Part shown: piece after piece, positions 12,155-23,602 of the stretch | Position numbering within the stretch: the first letter of the stretch is position 1 | How the letters are laid out: each line of letters begins with the position of its first letter | Assembly (NCBI GenBank): GCA_009829735.1 | Contig: CM020620.1 | Location: 20,434,020-20,498,019, forward strand | Direction of reading: 5' to 3' | Origin: Pyropia yezoensis | Taxonomy: Eukaryota; Rhodophyta; Bangiophyceae; Bangiales; Bangiaceae | DNA: 64,000 bases | Program-made: the position numbers and the translations under genes | The notes under the pieces: model-generated | Seen by the model: the letters and a program-made list of their open reading frames with translations, nothing else | The model's database searches: none | Told to the model about the DNA's origin: nothing

Positions 12155-13770
12155 CTAAGCAACGGAAACTCTGCGCATGCGCATGTGCCGGCCAGCTGGC
12201 GATTTTTGGACCATCTTGATGGCTCCGCGGACGCGCCGGTCCCTCGTGATTAAATCTTGTCGTGGACGAATCTCCGTGTGCTGCTTCTTTTCGGCAGCCG
12301 GTTCTACCTCTTTCCTTGCCTCGTCCGGGTCCGCCTGCAGCGTCTCTGTGATGGCCGTCACCACCGCCTCTCGGGTGGCCAGGAATGCGTTACCGCTGCT
12401 TGAACTAAAGACGTACGTCCAGGTGACCTCTTCCAGCTGGCGCAAGGCGTCGGGCTTGAGCCGGACGACCAGCGCTAGCATGCTGTTGGTCGTGTAAGCG
12501 GCGGCCGTCCCCTTGACGGTCCGGAGTCGACTGGGGTCAATCCTGCTGACGTCTATAGACAACATGACGCAATTATTGAAGCTCGTCATGATGCAGTCGA
12601 GTGTCGTGGTCGTTCTCCAACATGCCGCAGCCGCAAGCAAGAAGTTGTAAACGTCAAAGCCGGCGCTCCCTGGAATGATTGAAGTCAGGACGCGCACGTT
12701 CATGCGCCCATCAGCCTTGAAGGCCAGAAATCCGGGACCTTCGCGGGGTCGTCCGATGTGGGAGAGGAGCGAGGGGCATGTTATGTCGTACACGTCGGCC
12801 GCTCGGAGGGCCAGTTGCCCTCGCAGATCTAAGTGCACATTGCAGCCGTCCATAAAAAGCGGCTTGGGATCCTCCGGGGACACCTTTTCCAGGATGTGTG
12901 CAAGAGAAAGGATCCACTCCCCCCAGAGCTCTTGGTGCAGCTCGGGGGCTCCGGCCGGTAAACCTTCGCACCTGGGTCCTTCAGGAAGGAAGCCAACGTA
13001 TCGTATGTCTGTCTGCCGTTGTCAAAAGGTGGTCCACATGTAAGCGGCCCGGTGAGGGGCCCCAGGGACGACCACGAAGGGCGGGAGCGTCGACCAAGGG
13101 TCGCAAACGCAGGCTAGCACGGTGGCCTCAGCGCCGTTGTCTATGACAGGAGAAAGTGCGAAGTCCAGGCGGTCTGCCCCACGAGGTACAAAAATGTGTG
13201 GCACCGGCTCCTTCGAGCAGCTCCTTGGCGTCCAACATTGACTCGTCCATAATTACAACATGGCGGGCGTGGGTGGTGCGCCGCGTTTCGGCCAGGTAGG
13301 AGAGGGCACCAAGTGTGCTAGCGACTGCCTCTGGCGACGCCGCCTCGCGCGGGACGCCTCATTGGATGATAGGCGTGAGGGTTGGGTGGTGCCGCCCGAA
13401 CAGGTCAAAAGAGCGCCGGACAGGGCAGATATCGACCCCGAAGTACGAATGGGCCAGCTCATAGCCCTCGGAAACCATGCTCTTAATGCAGGGTTTCCGC
13501 TGGCAGAAGTACTCCCTGGGCTGCCCAGACACAGATTGCGTCCACAATCTCATCTTTTGCGGCAGTGAAGATCGGCGGGCGCCCGCGAGGGCCGATGGCG
13601 CCGCCGTTCTTCGCAATGCGCACCAGGACATGGAAACGCGACAAGAGCTGGCAAACCTGGTTTTGCTGGACAACGTAGAAGAATCCTCGGAGGCTTGCAC
13701 CACCGGGTCCCCGGAAGGGGGGGCGGGTCCAAATCACGACCCACACGCCGTCCTTGCACGAGAAGCAGGG
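12155..13770 (-). pseudogene. decayed pogo/Tigger-like (Tc1-mariner superfamily) DDE transposase
   Basis: Several minus-strand frames read in order resemble a DDE transposase with a CENP-B/pogo-type layout. A short GRPPIFT stretch near 13590 fits the start of a helix-turn-helix region. VIMDES near 13245 fits the first catalytic Asp strand. TVLACVCDPWSTLPPFVVVPG (13105-13045) fits the strand after it, and LFMDGCNVHLD near 12850 fits the second catalytic Asp. The downstream PSLLSH phrase occupies the place of the usual HTSH motif, and the third acidic residue is not certain. Frame changes are needed near 13490, 13380, 13205 and 13020, so the gene is broken as it stands unless several introns are present. 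The last block (12883-12155) is open for 242 codons. No flanking inverted repeats were recognised. Confidence 0.6.
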
Positions 13771-13789
13771 GCGTGCTGAGTTGCCGCAT

Positions 13790-16363
13790 CCGCTACATCA
13801 GTACGTCCAGCAGCACGGCTGGGTCCAGGACGAATAAGCGGCCTGCTTGGGTCAGAGCGGAGGTCAGGGGCGCGCGGTTCGTGAGGTAGAGTAGGGGGTA
13901 AACGAATGAGATGCCTGCCTGGTGCACGAAGAGCAGTGGCAGAGCAAGAGAGATTGTCGCCTGACGGCTCAATTAGAAGGTACACGTGCGCCAACTGAAT
14001 GCAAAGTATTCCCTTCCAATTCATCTGTGACTTTGTAGTCATACTGGGCCTGCCTCAAGGTGCGAAGTGGCGACAGCCGGAGGTCCTTCCGGGCGGCTGA
14101 CTGCCACAATTTGCATGGCAGCTGCATCATTTGATGCCCCCACGTGGTGACTAAGAGACTCTCTACGAAGATGGGGTTTCGTAGGGTGGTTGTGCAGCGC
14201 CGCTCAGACTGGATTCTCAGCTCGCGGCTCCTGTGAGCAGGCCAGTACAGCCCCCAGCACAACACAGTCGCGCGATTCCTGCCAGGTGCATGTCCCTTCG
14301 CTCTCTGCCTCTACTGGAAGTCGTAAGAACTTAAAGATATGATCTTTTTCAAGGTTCTCGCCACGTATGCCCTGAAAACTCATCGGCCTTGGCCAGCCGG
14401 AGGCCTGCCCTGGTCGCATTTGGCCTGCGAGATTTCATATTGAACACCGATGCTTTCATTCTCCGCCGATGCGTGCGTACTTTGAGCAGTTTGGTCGGCA
14501 GATCCGGCTCTGGACGATAAGCAGCCTACCGTGGGACCGCGCGCCGCGGCTGCTCCCACCGCCAGCGCCGCCGCCACGATCACCACCGCCAGCGCCGCCG
14601 CCACGAGCACCACCGCCAGAGCACCCGCATTATCGCCGCGGCGGCGAGTCTCCTAGGCCCCCCCCCCACCCGCCGATGCGGGCGACATCACCGGTTTCAT
14701 GACCACGGGCGGCGTCCGGTGGAGCCGGAGGGGCAAGCCCTTTCGCGTGGGGGACGGCGTGCGCGTCCACTGCGGTGGCACGGATGACAGAGGCGGCAGA
14801 GGCCGATGGCGGTAGCGACCGACGGTGGAGGCAGCGGCAGGAAAATAGCGGTGGTGACGGTGACGACGATAGCGGTCAGGGTGGTGAGGGTCGCCGAAGG
14901 TGTCCGAATGGCACGGTACAGTGTGCCCCCCAGCCCTCACATGTGGCTTGAGAGGGGTGCGCTTGGAGGGCGGCGAGACGGGGGGATCTTGCGCTGCTTG
15001 TCTACTGGGGGTGGTCCTGAGGCCGTGGGGGCGGGGTCAGTTCCGGCTGCGCCAGACATCAGTCCTCGTAGCCATTTCGAGAGCGGGGTGTCGTACGCCC
15101 CTGAATTGGCTCGGGAGATTTGAGAGGGGGGCTTCAATGGACGCCTGGGACAGGAAACGTAATCCCAGCCGAGGGTGGCCCGGGAAGACTGCAAAAAGTC
15201 TTCGGAGCACAGCACGACTCACAGTCGTGCCCCGCGATACATATTACGCAGCTCTGACTGTCTGCGGCGACATTTGGTGAGGGCCTCTAACGAAAAAGCA
15301 GTCGAGGGCGGCAGCGTGGATTATTCATGGGAGTGGAGCATGCTGGCGAGGCGCCACAGGCGGGGGAGCTCCGGGGTGGCTCTGTGCGTAGGGGGCTCCC
15401 GTGGGGCGTCTCGGGAGGGTCATCACGGTCCACTGCGCGAAACTGTCTCACTGCGCATGCTTCAGACAGGGGGACCCTGAATGGCACGTTAGGCTGCATG
15501 CGGATAGATGGAGGGCCGTCAGAGTCGCCTGTAGTAATGCCATGGAGACAGGCAGAGGTCCTCAGAGGTCCCTCGTGCAGCTTCAGGGAGAGTGGTGCTC
15601 TCAAGGGGACATGGGGGATCATGGAGAGATTTCCGAGAGGGCACGTATGTAGGTTGAGCAGAATTCGCCTGTCGGCCTGCCAAGTGCGAGGAAGGGTGTT
15701 GCTGACGGTCGGTTGTGTTGGAGATTCAGTTGAGGGACTTACCGTCGCGGGCAGTACTGGGGCGGCGACCTGGGCCGGTGATGTACCCGGCCCACGGGGT
15801 GCAGCCTGTGGGAAGGCGACAATGGGTCGCGGCTTGGTGGCAGCAATTGAGGACGCGCTCCCGGTGGTCGGGGGGTCGGCGGCGGGCGGCGACTATGCCA
15901 TGCCCGCAGGGGAAGAGGGGTGCTAGGTGGCCGGATGTTCGAAGCCTAGCGAGGACCCGGCCCCTGCACCAAAGGAAGCGCCTTCGGTGGCCGGGGTATT
16001 GGGTTTGGCGGCAGCTGGCAGCCGTACGATGGGCAGCGGACCAACCGCTTGACGGTCGCACGGCGGGTATCAGGCGGCGGTGCCGGGCGGGCAGCCGGGG
16101 AAGAAAAGGCAGGCGCGAAAGGGGCGACGGCCACCAATAAAGGGAATCCGACGGTGGTGTCTGCTTGGCGGCATGGGGGCACCATCCGTTAAAGAGGAGA
16201 GGGGCCCGAACGCCGGGGAGGGGCGCGGGGGCAGAGCTGTGAGCTGGCCGGGGGGGGAGATCGGCGGCTTGGGGTGGGGGGCAGTAAGCAAGGACGGGCG
16301 TGCGCGCTGGAGGGGCCAACTGGGAGAGTGAGGGGGAGGGCGTTGTGGACCGCGTGACCTTCA
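13790..16363. other. anonymous DNA left of the large transposon
   Basis: No gene is supported. It contains the 27-bp tandem repeat at 14556-14620 and a stretch at 15300-15660 with repeated phrases resembling GGGGGACCCTGAATGGCAC and GGGGACATGGGGGATCATGG. A GC-rich frame on the minus strand at 15726-16364 (212 codons) is Pro/Arg-rich and probably compositional. Confidence 0.45.
14556..14620. repeat. 27-bp tandem repeat, about 2.4 copies
   Basis: Units starting CCACCGCCAGCGCCGCCG begin at 14556, 14583 and 14610, a period of exactly 27 bp. The first two units are nearly identical and the third decays after about 10 bases. Confidence 0.8.
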
Positions 16364-16440
16364 CATCGTCGGAGGTCAGGTTTGGGGGTCTTACGAGGGT
16401 CTTGTGTGGGTACTTTTCGGGGGATGAGACCCCAAGCTAG
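16364..16440 (+). repeat. left terminal inverted repeat of the transposon
   Basis: The first 20 bases match the right end (46613-46632, inverted) at 19 of 20 positions. The next 25-30 bases match at most positions with one gap. The AAGACC-rich stretch that follows (16440-16510) is probably subterminal repeat. Confidence 0.55.
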
Positions 16441-17004
16441 ACTACACATGAGACCGCATAAGACCACCAACCAGGACGTCACAAGAAGCCCCCAAGACCC
16501 TACCAAAATCAGTCGTCAAGTACACGATAAGCAGCCGTTGAGAACCCACACAGGGTGCATAGACAGAGCCCTTTGAGACCACCTTAGCTAAGCTACTTAA
16601 CCGCGTGTACTGGCGCTTAGTGCGAAATACATACTTGACCTGTTTGAAAGCATTGATCGGTGTTATATGTATTCGATTCAATTTGTTGCATTACGTGAAA
16701 TAATGTCTGGTGTCGTTTTATGTACCCTACGAACCCGCTAATCGTTGATGAGAATTCAAGCGAGCAAGTGAATTATTCGACTGGACGCCGACCTCTCGAG
16801 ACTCGGCGCGGTGCGCCCGTCGCGAGGTCGGACCGCCTTTGACAGGGGAGATCGAAGACCGACACAAGACTGACACAAGAATCGCCGTAAGTCACTCCGG
16901 CCGTACTCCCCCTCCCCTCGGCCATCACCCACATCCTCCCCCATACACACCAAGTGAAACGCACAATGAAGAGCGTCGGCAACGCCCTCAGCTAAGAAAA
17001 ACAT

Positions 17005-18429
17005 CTACTCGGGGCCAGCATCCGATGCGAGCCCCCCCCCCGCCCCGTCCTCCGCGTCCTCCCCCCCCCCTTCTTCGTCTACATCCCGTCCCCCATCGTC
17101 GGCGTCATCGCCGCTCCTGCCGGCCTCTTCGCTATCTTCATCCCCTTCCCCACCACCGTCCTCGCGTGCGCGGCCGACCTCGACGCGGCCCCGTCCCACG
17201 TCCACCGTCGCGCCGCCGGCGTCGTCGCCACTACGACCGGCGCCGCTCCTGCCGCTGGCGGTGCCGTCGTCGTCACGACTGCGGCCGTCGTCGTCAGACG
17301 AAGGGGCTGCGCCGGGCCCGCTGCGCTCCAGCTCGCTGCCATCTTCCGCCGCGCCGTCACCTTGATCGGAGGACGAGCCGTACAGGTCCGCCAGCAGCTC
17401 CCGGGCGCGGTCGGCGTCCACCACCGCCTTGGCCGCCGCGGCACGGATCTCCTTGTCCACGTCACTAGCATGGACGCTCTCCTCCTCGGCCTCCTCCTCA
17501 AGGAAGTCGAGGTGCTCCCGCCGGGCGGGGTCCTTCTCCTCGGATCGGTCCATCGCGGTGGAGCCCATGGTGTTTGGGAAGGGGTCACGCAGCACCCCTC
17601 CGTTGGCGCTGTCATTGTCCATCACAAAGGACTTTGACCAGATGACATCGGGGTCGGCCACGTCGCGGACGACGGCGGCAAACTCCTCCACGAACACCCC
17701 TCGAGAGGCCGCCTCGCTCACGTTGAGGATGTGCTGGCTCTTGCGCCGCCCCACCATGATGTTGAGAAGCTTGCTGCGGATCTGTGCATCAGAGCAACAG
17801 TCGTCGCGCAATCGCACCAGCGGTAGGGAAGAGAGATAAAGCACCAGAGTCAGTTATGGACGCGACAACGTCTGGACCCTGCCAGACCGGCCATAAGACC
17901 AGGCCATAAGACTCACCTCAAGACGACACACGATACTGACGATAAGGACCCAGCCAGACAGAGCACAAGTGCGTCCGCACATCGCGCTCCTCACGCGTCC
18001 CAGCTCGCACACATATCAAAATGAAACGTACCCGAGACCACACGTAGGCCATCTGCGACCTCGTAAAGACGACTTTGCCGACACCACAGTAAGTGTCCGT
18101 AGTGCTCGTACCGACCAACTGGACCCTTTGCCGAAAAGCGAGCGCCCCGGCACGGAGGCCCATGCGGCATGGGTGCGTCTTGTTCCAGCCCCGCCCCTGC
18201 ATCCAGTACGCGGCAATCTGCTTCCTGTTCCATGGTTTGGCCGCCTTGCCGCTGTCGTCCTCCCCCAGCGGGTACGTGGCAAACGCGCAGCGTGCCCAGG
18301 CTCCCGTCACTGCTTCACTGAGCGCCTGCATGAAGTTGGACTTCGTCTTGTTCAGGAGCCCCGCGAGCGGGTAGATGAGGTCGCCGTTGGCGTTCCGCTT
18401 AGCCTTGCGCGGCTCGCCGTCGTCGTCCT
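17005..18429 (-). CDS. gene H, 3' portion (two exon parts): unfamiliar acidic-tailed protein
   Basis: This continues gene H after the C1 insertion. The first part (18424-18032, 131 codons) contains ANGDLIYPLAGLLNKTKSNF and a W/C/H-containing region (AAYWMQGRGWNKTHPCRMG). It ends at a phase-0 donor (CTCGG|GTACGT). The 250-bp intron 18031-17782 ends in GATGCACAG, and the last part runs 17781-17005. That part has a helical start (IRSKLLNIMVGRRKSQHILN), an EEEAEEE patch and a long D/G/S/R-rich disordered tail. No known domain was recognised. Its position divergent to a Plavaka-like transposase and inside the same inverted repeats makes it a candidate second protein of that transposon, comparable in role to the accessory TNP proteins of CACTA elements. 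This is inference. Confidence 0.55.
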
Positions 18430-18898
18430 TGTGGCAGAAACCACTTGCACACACGACACCCAAGTTGGGGCGGTGTAGAAGGGCTGCCTCCCGTGTCGGG
18501 GGAACCGGAAGAAGTGCAAGTCGCACACACTCTGTCCCTGTTGTGGGGCAATCCCCCCACTGACAAACAAGAAGATGGTGTGTGGGCCAACTGTTTCTTG
18601 GTCGGGACGGGGAAGCGAGGCCAAGCCCCGCTGTCCCTCCCCTTATCCCCCCAGGGTCCCCTCAAAATCTCGCCACTCAGAATCTCCCACCCCAGCACCT
18701 GCCCACCGGGCCACACGAGAATTCAAGACGATAAATGCAGAACACCCTCAAATCCAAGTTGGATTTACTACTAAGCTAACTATCCCAAACTTAGGGAATA
18801 TGGACCCAAATGCAGGGGGAGGAACGGATCAGGCTAGTGGCCTGCCGCCCCTTGCATGGCACGTGTTGCCCCCCTACCTGGGGGTCAATACTGCCACA
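18430..18898 (-). repeat. 3' LTR of C1
   Basis: 469 bp, terminal TGTGGCA/TGCCACA. It is preceded on the element strand by the purine tract CTGAGGAGAGGGGAG (18913-18899). It carries more private substitutions than the 5' LTR when compared with the C2 LTRs. Confidence 0.95.
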
Positions 18899-19236
18899 CT
18901 CCCCTCTCCTCAGTTCCGACCGACCCGGTCGGCCCTGCGAGGGGGTGCGTAAACGCACGTCTCGGCGTTGGGGGCGCGACTTGCTGTCCCCCCTTGCGTA
19001 CGTAATGCGGATGTGGAGGCGGTCACGTTGACCGCCCTTCTCCTCGAGCTTGCCCACTCGGCAGCTTGCTCTCCCCGGTTCACATCTCACCTCCACCACC
19101 ACCTCCCCTTCACCTTCCACGGGGCCGCCCCACGCTGGGGAGGCCACCCGTCTACCCACGATCCGAGCCCCCCTCAACTCGAGGCGGGTCTCGTGCCGCT
19201 GTAGCCAGGGCGTCTCTCCCCAACTTGGGGAGAGCC

Positions 19237-20190
19237 ATGGCGACCCCGGGAGTGGAGACGGACACTCTCGATGAGCGTATGGAGAACACCTCCTACGGTG
19301 CAGCGCCCGCCGGGACTTCCGGCGGGGGCTCCGCGATCGCTCCGGGGGATAGGACTCCCGCGTCACCCGGCTTTGGGTTGACGGCGGGATCTCCCCCGGA
19401 GGCGGGACAAGTTGTCCCGCGTGAGGCCTTGGGGCGGTGGTTTTACCCCGCTTGGCCTCTGTATGAGGAGAGGTTGACTGTTCTTCGCTGTGGCCGACCT
19501 GGCGCAGCGATGGGTCGGGTATGGGACCGCGTACGGGAGAAGTATCCCCGTAGGGTCGGGTTCCCTGCCGGCTTCAGGACGGACCAGTTTGCCTTCCTGG
19601 ACGACGAGAAGGTCGAAGACGTGCAGCGTGCCAAGGCCATGGTGGACCGCGGGGGAACTATCCCGGGTCCCGGCGACTTGCCGACCTTTACTTGGGACGC
19701 TGTGGCAACTCGCCCCCCGTACCTTCACGAGGCCGATCCGCACACTCATCACTTTGATGTGCGGATGGAAAAGGACTTCCGGCGAGGTCCCTACTTGGTG
19801 ACCTCGGCTCAGCTTGAGTCTCCTCAGCAGTCTGCTGCCAGTAAGGAGCAGTGCTATCCGAAGAAGCCCGAGTGGTGGCCTCAAGTAGAGGTCCCCTACG
19901 GGTTCCCGGCGTTGCTGCCACGGTTGCTTGACCACTTCGGCTCCGTCATGTTGACGGCTGGCCCTGATCACCTGGTGTGGGCCATGTTGGCCACCCAGTG
20001 GCTCCTCGAGGTCATGTCGACCTGGGTGTCTTGTGTTCAGCGGCGGGGGATGCTCTGGCATCTCCCCCTCCGGCTTATCCAAGGTTTGGAACAGCTCACC
20101 CCTCAGCTAGTTGCTGAGGGGTGCTCATCAGGACAACTCACTCTACTTGAGGAGATGCTCCGCCTCCACAAGTCTATCGAGTGAGAGAGC
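19237..20190 (+). pseudogene. C1 antisense ORF, 5' portion
   Basis: Plus-strand ORF opposite to C1 gag-pol, starting at ATG 19237 (MATPGVETD). It is more than 90% identical by eye to the first half of the C2 antisense ORF. Three bases before the ATG is the perfect-arm palindrome TCTCCCCAACTTGGGGAGA (19215-19233). A TGA at 20182-20184 replaces a TGG present in C2, and element A interrupts the frame at 20190. The continuation is at 29843-30838. Function unknown; the C2 entry describes the intact form. Confidence 0.8.
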
Positions 20191-20761
20191 TGTAGCATCC
20201 CTGGCCCCGACTTGGCGCCGACCCGGGACTACAACCAGAGGGCACCAGGTGCCAGAACACGCCCGCTGTGTGGTGATGGTTGGCGGCCGTGGCCCGTGCC
20301 CGGCACTGGGATGCGGTGGACTACGCTATCCACACGTGAGAGGGGGATTGCTGATGGGTTTTTGCATACTTGTGAGGGACTTGATTTGAGAGAATTTGAG
20401 TGTGAGATTAGTGGGTGGGAATAGAATTAGTAGTGATAGTGGCCCCCGACCTGACGAGGTTAGACTCGGGTCGGGGCCACTCGGGGTTATGGGGGGGCTA
20501 CCTGGCCAACGTGCCGAGGCTCCTCCAGATGCACGTTAAGAGGGACAGCGAGGCGCCCTTGGCCCGCGCCCTCAGGAAAAAGACAACTGCGCGTTTGCTT
20601 TCCTCTTCCCCGTGTGCACTACCGTGCGTATCTGTTTGCTCTGCGAGCAGGCACGTGAGGCAACAGGCATACCATTCTCGTAGTTCCCCTTTCTGTGTTA
20701 CCTGTCCCTTTCCCCCGAGGGCTATTGACACGTGTCTGAGAGGATCGAGTTTTATACCACA
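20191..20761 (+). repeat. 5' LTR of A
   Basis: Begins TGTAGC and ends ACCACA. It contains a strong hairpin, GGCCCCCGACC...GGGTCGGGGCC (about 20440-20481), which could form in the RNA. Confidence 0.95.
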
Positions 20762-20765
20762 TATT

Positions 20766-20784
20766 TGGTGGAGCAGCAGGGGAT
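20766..20784 (+). promoter_or_regulatory. primer binding site of A
   Basis: TGGTGGAGCAGCAGGGGAT starts four bases after the LTR. It is complementary to a tRNA 3' end ATCCCCTGCTGCTCCACCA, that is an acceptor strand CTGCTCC, a discriminator A and CCA. The tRNA was not identified. The same 19 bases follow the LTR in C2. Confidence 0.75.
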
Positions 20785-20973
20785 GATTGGAGTGTTTGAG
20801 AAGAGACATTTGGGAGCAGCGGTTGGGTTGTTCCTGTTCTGTCTTTTTCTGTGGTTTGGGAATTATTTGCACCCGTTCACGGGAATCCCATTCCTGGCTC
20901 TCCAACCCCTCTCTTGTGGTCTGGCGATCTTTGGACACGCAGGCAACTGGACTGTGGCTGTCAAGAGACCAAC

Positions 20974-22736
20974 ATGGCTACCCTCCCTGGCACGACGGTG
21001 CCCGAAGGGGTAGACCCCGCATCCCTTGACGCATCCCTGGTCACCGCGGGGGACGGTGCCCGACCCGGCGTTCTCCCTACGGGTGAAGCAGACCTGGGTG
21101 CGACATCCGGTAGCGGACTGGAGTCCACAGGCGGCCAAGCACCACCTGCTCCCGTTCCTCCGGCTCTTCCTCCTGTGGGAGCCACCCCGGGGTCAACGGC
21201 GTTTGAGTCCGCTCGCAGCAGACGTCTCCCTCCTGTCGGTTCTACTCCTCAACCTCAAGGGATAGCCCCTGGTGTGTTTCCTCCTGGACCCACACATGGC
21301 AGCTGGGTGTATACACCTCTTCCTGTGGGCACTAGCGATGCCAGAGGCACCGTTGTGACTGGTTCTACGGGTCTCCCTGAGACCTCGACTCCTGGGACCG
21401 GCCAAGGTTTTCCTCTCCTTGCATCCTATGGGGCGGGGAGCTCCAAGACCGGTAACCGGAGCAGCCGAAGGCGTCGGCGTCATCGCCGTCGCTCTAGCAC
21501 CAGCGAGACCAGTTCCTCCAGCTCTGAGGAGGGATATGATTGGGATGCATCTCCCGGTCCCACCCGGCGCAGGCTAGTCGAGTTTGACTTCCCTGCCCAC
21601 CAAGTGGGAGATGCCACCCTGAGCAAGGTCACGTATTGGGGTAACTACCGGCTGGAGAACCAAGACCAAGGTTACACCCGGAAGATGGCCAAGAAGATGG
21701 CGTCCCTGAACCGGCGAATGCAGCCGAGCTTCGGGGGACATCCTAAGTTTTCCGGGAAGAGACCGGCGCTTATCTTCGCCTTCCTGCGCCGGTTTGTCAA
21801 GGCATGCAATGACAACGATGTGTCCGAGGGCAAGGCTCTCTACCTCCTGGTTAACTTCATGACCGGAGAAGCGGAACAGCGGTTTGCACAGGTTCTACCA
21901 GACTCTGCCGGACACATTGTCGGACGTACCGTCGCGAGTTATCCGGAGGCGGTCAACTGGCTCCTGTCCACAACTACGCTGACGCGGACTCTCTGCGTAA
22001 AGCAGTCGGCAGGCTGAACCGGGCAACCATGGAAAGACAAGAGACTCCAGAGGCGTTCGCCCGTCGTGTTCGGGAGATGAGCGATGCTTGTGGCAACGTT
22101 TACCCTGAGGACAGGCTCAAGATGATCTTCTCGGAAGGGCTTCCTGAATATCTTCAAGTGGATGCGGAGAACTACAACCAGGAACATCAAGAACATACCT
22201 TCCAGCAGTTGATGGCCTATACCCAGGGTAAGTACCGGCAAGCCAGGGCCCTCCAAGCACCCATGGTATCAACTCCCAAGCCGTCGTCGCGAGTTCGACC
22301 CGGACCCGACAAGTATAAGGGAGGTGATAGCCCTGGACCGGTACTCGCAGTTGGCGAGGCCTCACCCGTGGGGTCAGGGGACAAGTGGGGCGACTTCATT
22401 TCTAAGGAGCAACCATCCCTGGTCGCCCCCAAGCAAGTCAAGAACCAGCGGTTCCGGTCTTGTTGGCTGTGCCAGAAGGAGGATCACATGTCCTACCAGT
22501 GCCCGACCATTCCCAAGGACCTCCAGGAGAAACTCAAGCGTCAAGGACTGGTGTTTGCAAAGGCGGTCAACTGGGCTGACCGGCGAGCACCCTCCAAGAT
22601 GGACCAGGCACAGGTACACGCAATCCGAGTGGCAACCTTACAGAGCATCACGGAGGCTCTGGCAAGGGAAGCTCCTACGGACTTTGACCTGGAGACCGAA
22701 ACCTCTAAGGACTCCTCGGACCCGGGAAACGAGTAG
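20974..22736 (+). CDS. gag: A gag (two overlapping frames)
   Basis: Gag forms the particle that packages the element RNA. The first frame starts at ATG 20974 (MATLPGTTV). It has a Pro/Ser/Thr-rich N-terminus and an RRRRRHRRRSS basic/serine patch near residue 165, followed by the capsid-like region ending ...EAVNWLL, with a stop at 22015-22017. The rest (from about 21970 to 22736) is in the -1 frame: a helical stretch YADADSLRKAVGRLNR, then the zinc knuckle CWLCQKEDHMSYQC (C-x2-C-x4-H-x4-C). Expression therefore needs a frameshift, or this copy has a one-base indel. The matching point in family C (after NWLL) also changes frame, but in the other direction. Confidence 0.85.
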
Positions 22737-22864
22737 GGCAGGCGCTCTTCCCAAGTGTCTTCCCGAATCTCCGACGGCAGGGTACTTCTACCTGTTCTCC
22801 CCTTGCGTGCCGGGAGAAAGGACGGCAGTTACCCGCTCAACCGGTAGCCGCCTGGACACCCTGT

Positions 22865-23584
22865 TTGTTCAAGGGGACATTGCTCGTCCTGCGTAAAGAA
22901 AACCTCAAGATTAATGCTCGTATGCGTGTGGGGGATAGCCTCCCCCAAGCTGTTACGCCGGTGGTTGACACGGGAGCCGGACCAAGCGTCATCACTGAGA
23001 ACCTGTTACCTCCGGGCTGGCGTCGACATGCCTGGAGAGCGCCTACCCGGACCCATATCGTCGACGCTTCGGGTCAAACCCTACGACCGCTTGGCCGTCT
23101 TCCTGTCGCCATCTATGTCAACAATGAACCAATGCTTTTTCCCTTTCTAGTAGTCAAGACCCTATCAGTCCCCCTCATCCTAGGCTGGGACTTCCAGAAG
23201 CAGCATGTCAAGAGCATCCTACCCGGAGAAGGGAAGGTCCAGTTCAACCATGGGTTTGTGTCACCGGTATTGGAGCATCTGGACGCCAAGGTTCGTGTAG
23301 CCAAGATCAAGAGGGAACGCATCCCACCCTCTACCTTGACTCTCTTCAAACCGGTGCTCCTACCTCCTCGCTCGGAGACCAAGGTTCAAGTAACGACCCG
23401 GATTGCAGGTCAATGCCTGATCTACGGACGTAAGGGATTTCTGGCGAAACACCGGTTATACTTGGCCCACGGACATCACAAGAAGGTAGAAAGGCACACC
23501 CCGTTCCCGGTGCTCATCGTCAACGTGAGCCGGAAGCCAATAACCCTCGCCAAGGGCACCCGAGTTGGTACAGCAGAGCCTTAA
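22865..23584 (+). CDS. pro: A aspartic protease region
   Basis: This is the retropepsin-like protease that would cleave the polyproteins. The active site is VVDTGAGPSVI near residues 32-42 and the later LILGWDFQ fits the hydrophobic-Gly motif that closes the fold. It is followed by about 100 residues of linker. No good ATG is present at the start; the frame is open further upstream and overlaps the end of gag, which suggests it is made as part of a larger product. It ends in TAA (23582-23584), and pol continues in the same frame, starting with ATG only 18 bases later. Confidence 0.85.
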   Translation: MFKGTLLVLRKENLKINARMRVGDSLPQAVTPVVDTGAGPSVITENLLPPGWRRHAWRAPTRTHIVDASGQTLRPLGRLPVAIYVNNEPMLFPFLVVKTLSVPLILGWDFQKQHVKSILPGEGKVQFNHGFVSPVLEHLDAKVRVAKIKRERIPPSTLTLFKPVLLPPRSETKVQVTTRIAGQCLIYGRKGFLAKHRLYLAHGHHKKVERHTPFPVLIVNVSRKPITLAKGTRVGTAEP

Positions 23585-23602
23585 CGGGGATCCGCCCGTG
23601 CT

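Noticed and set aside
15726-16364. 212-codon minus ORF
   Set aside because: Pro/Arg/Ala-rich with no motif, and plus frames are open over the same stretch.
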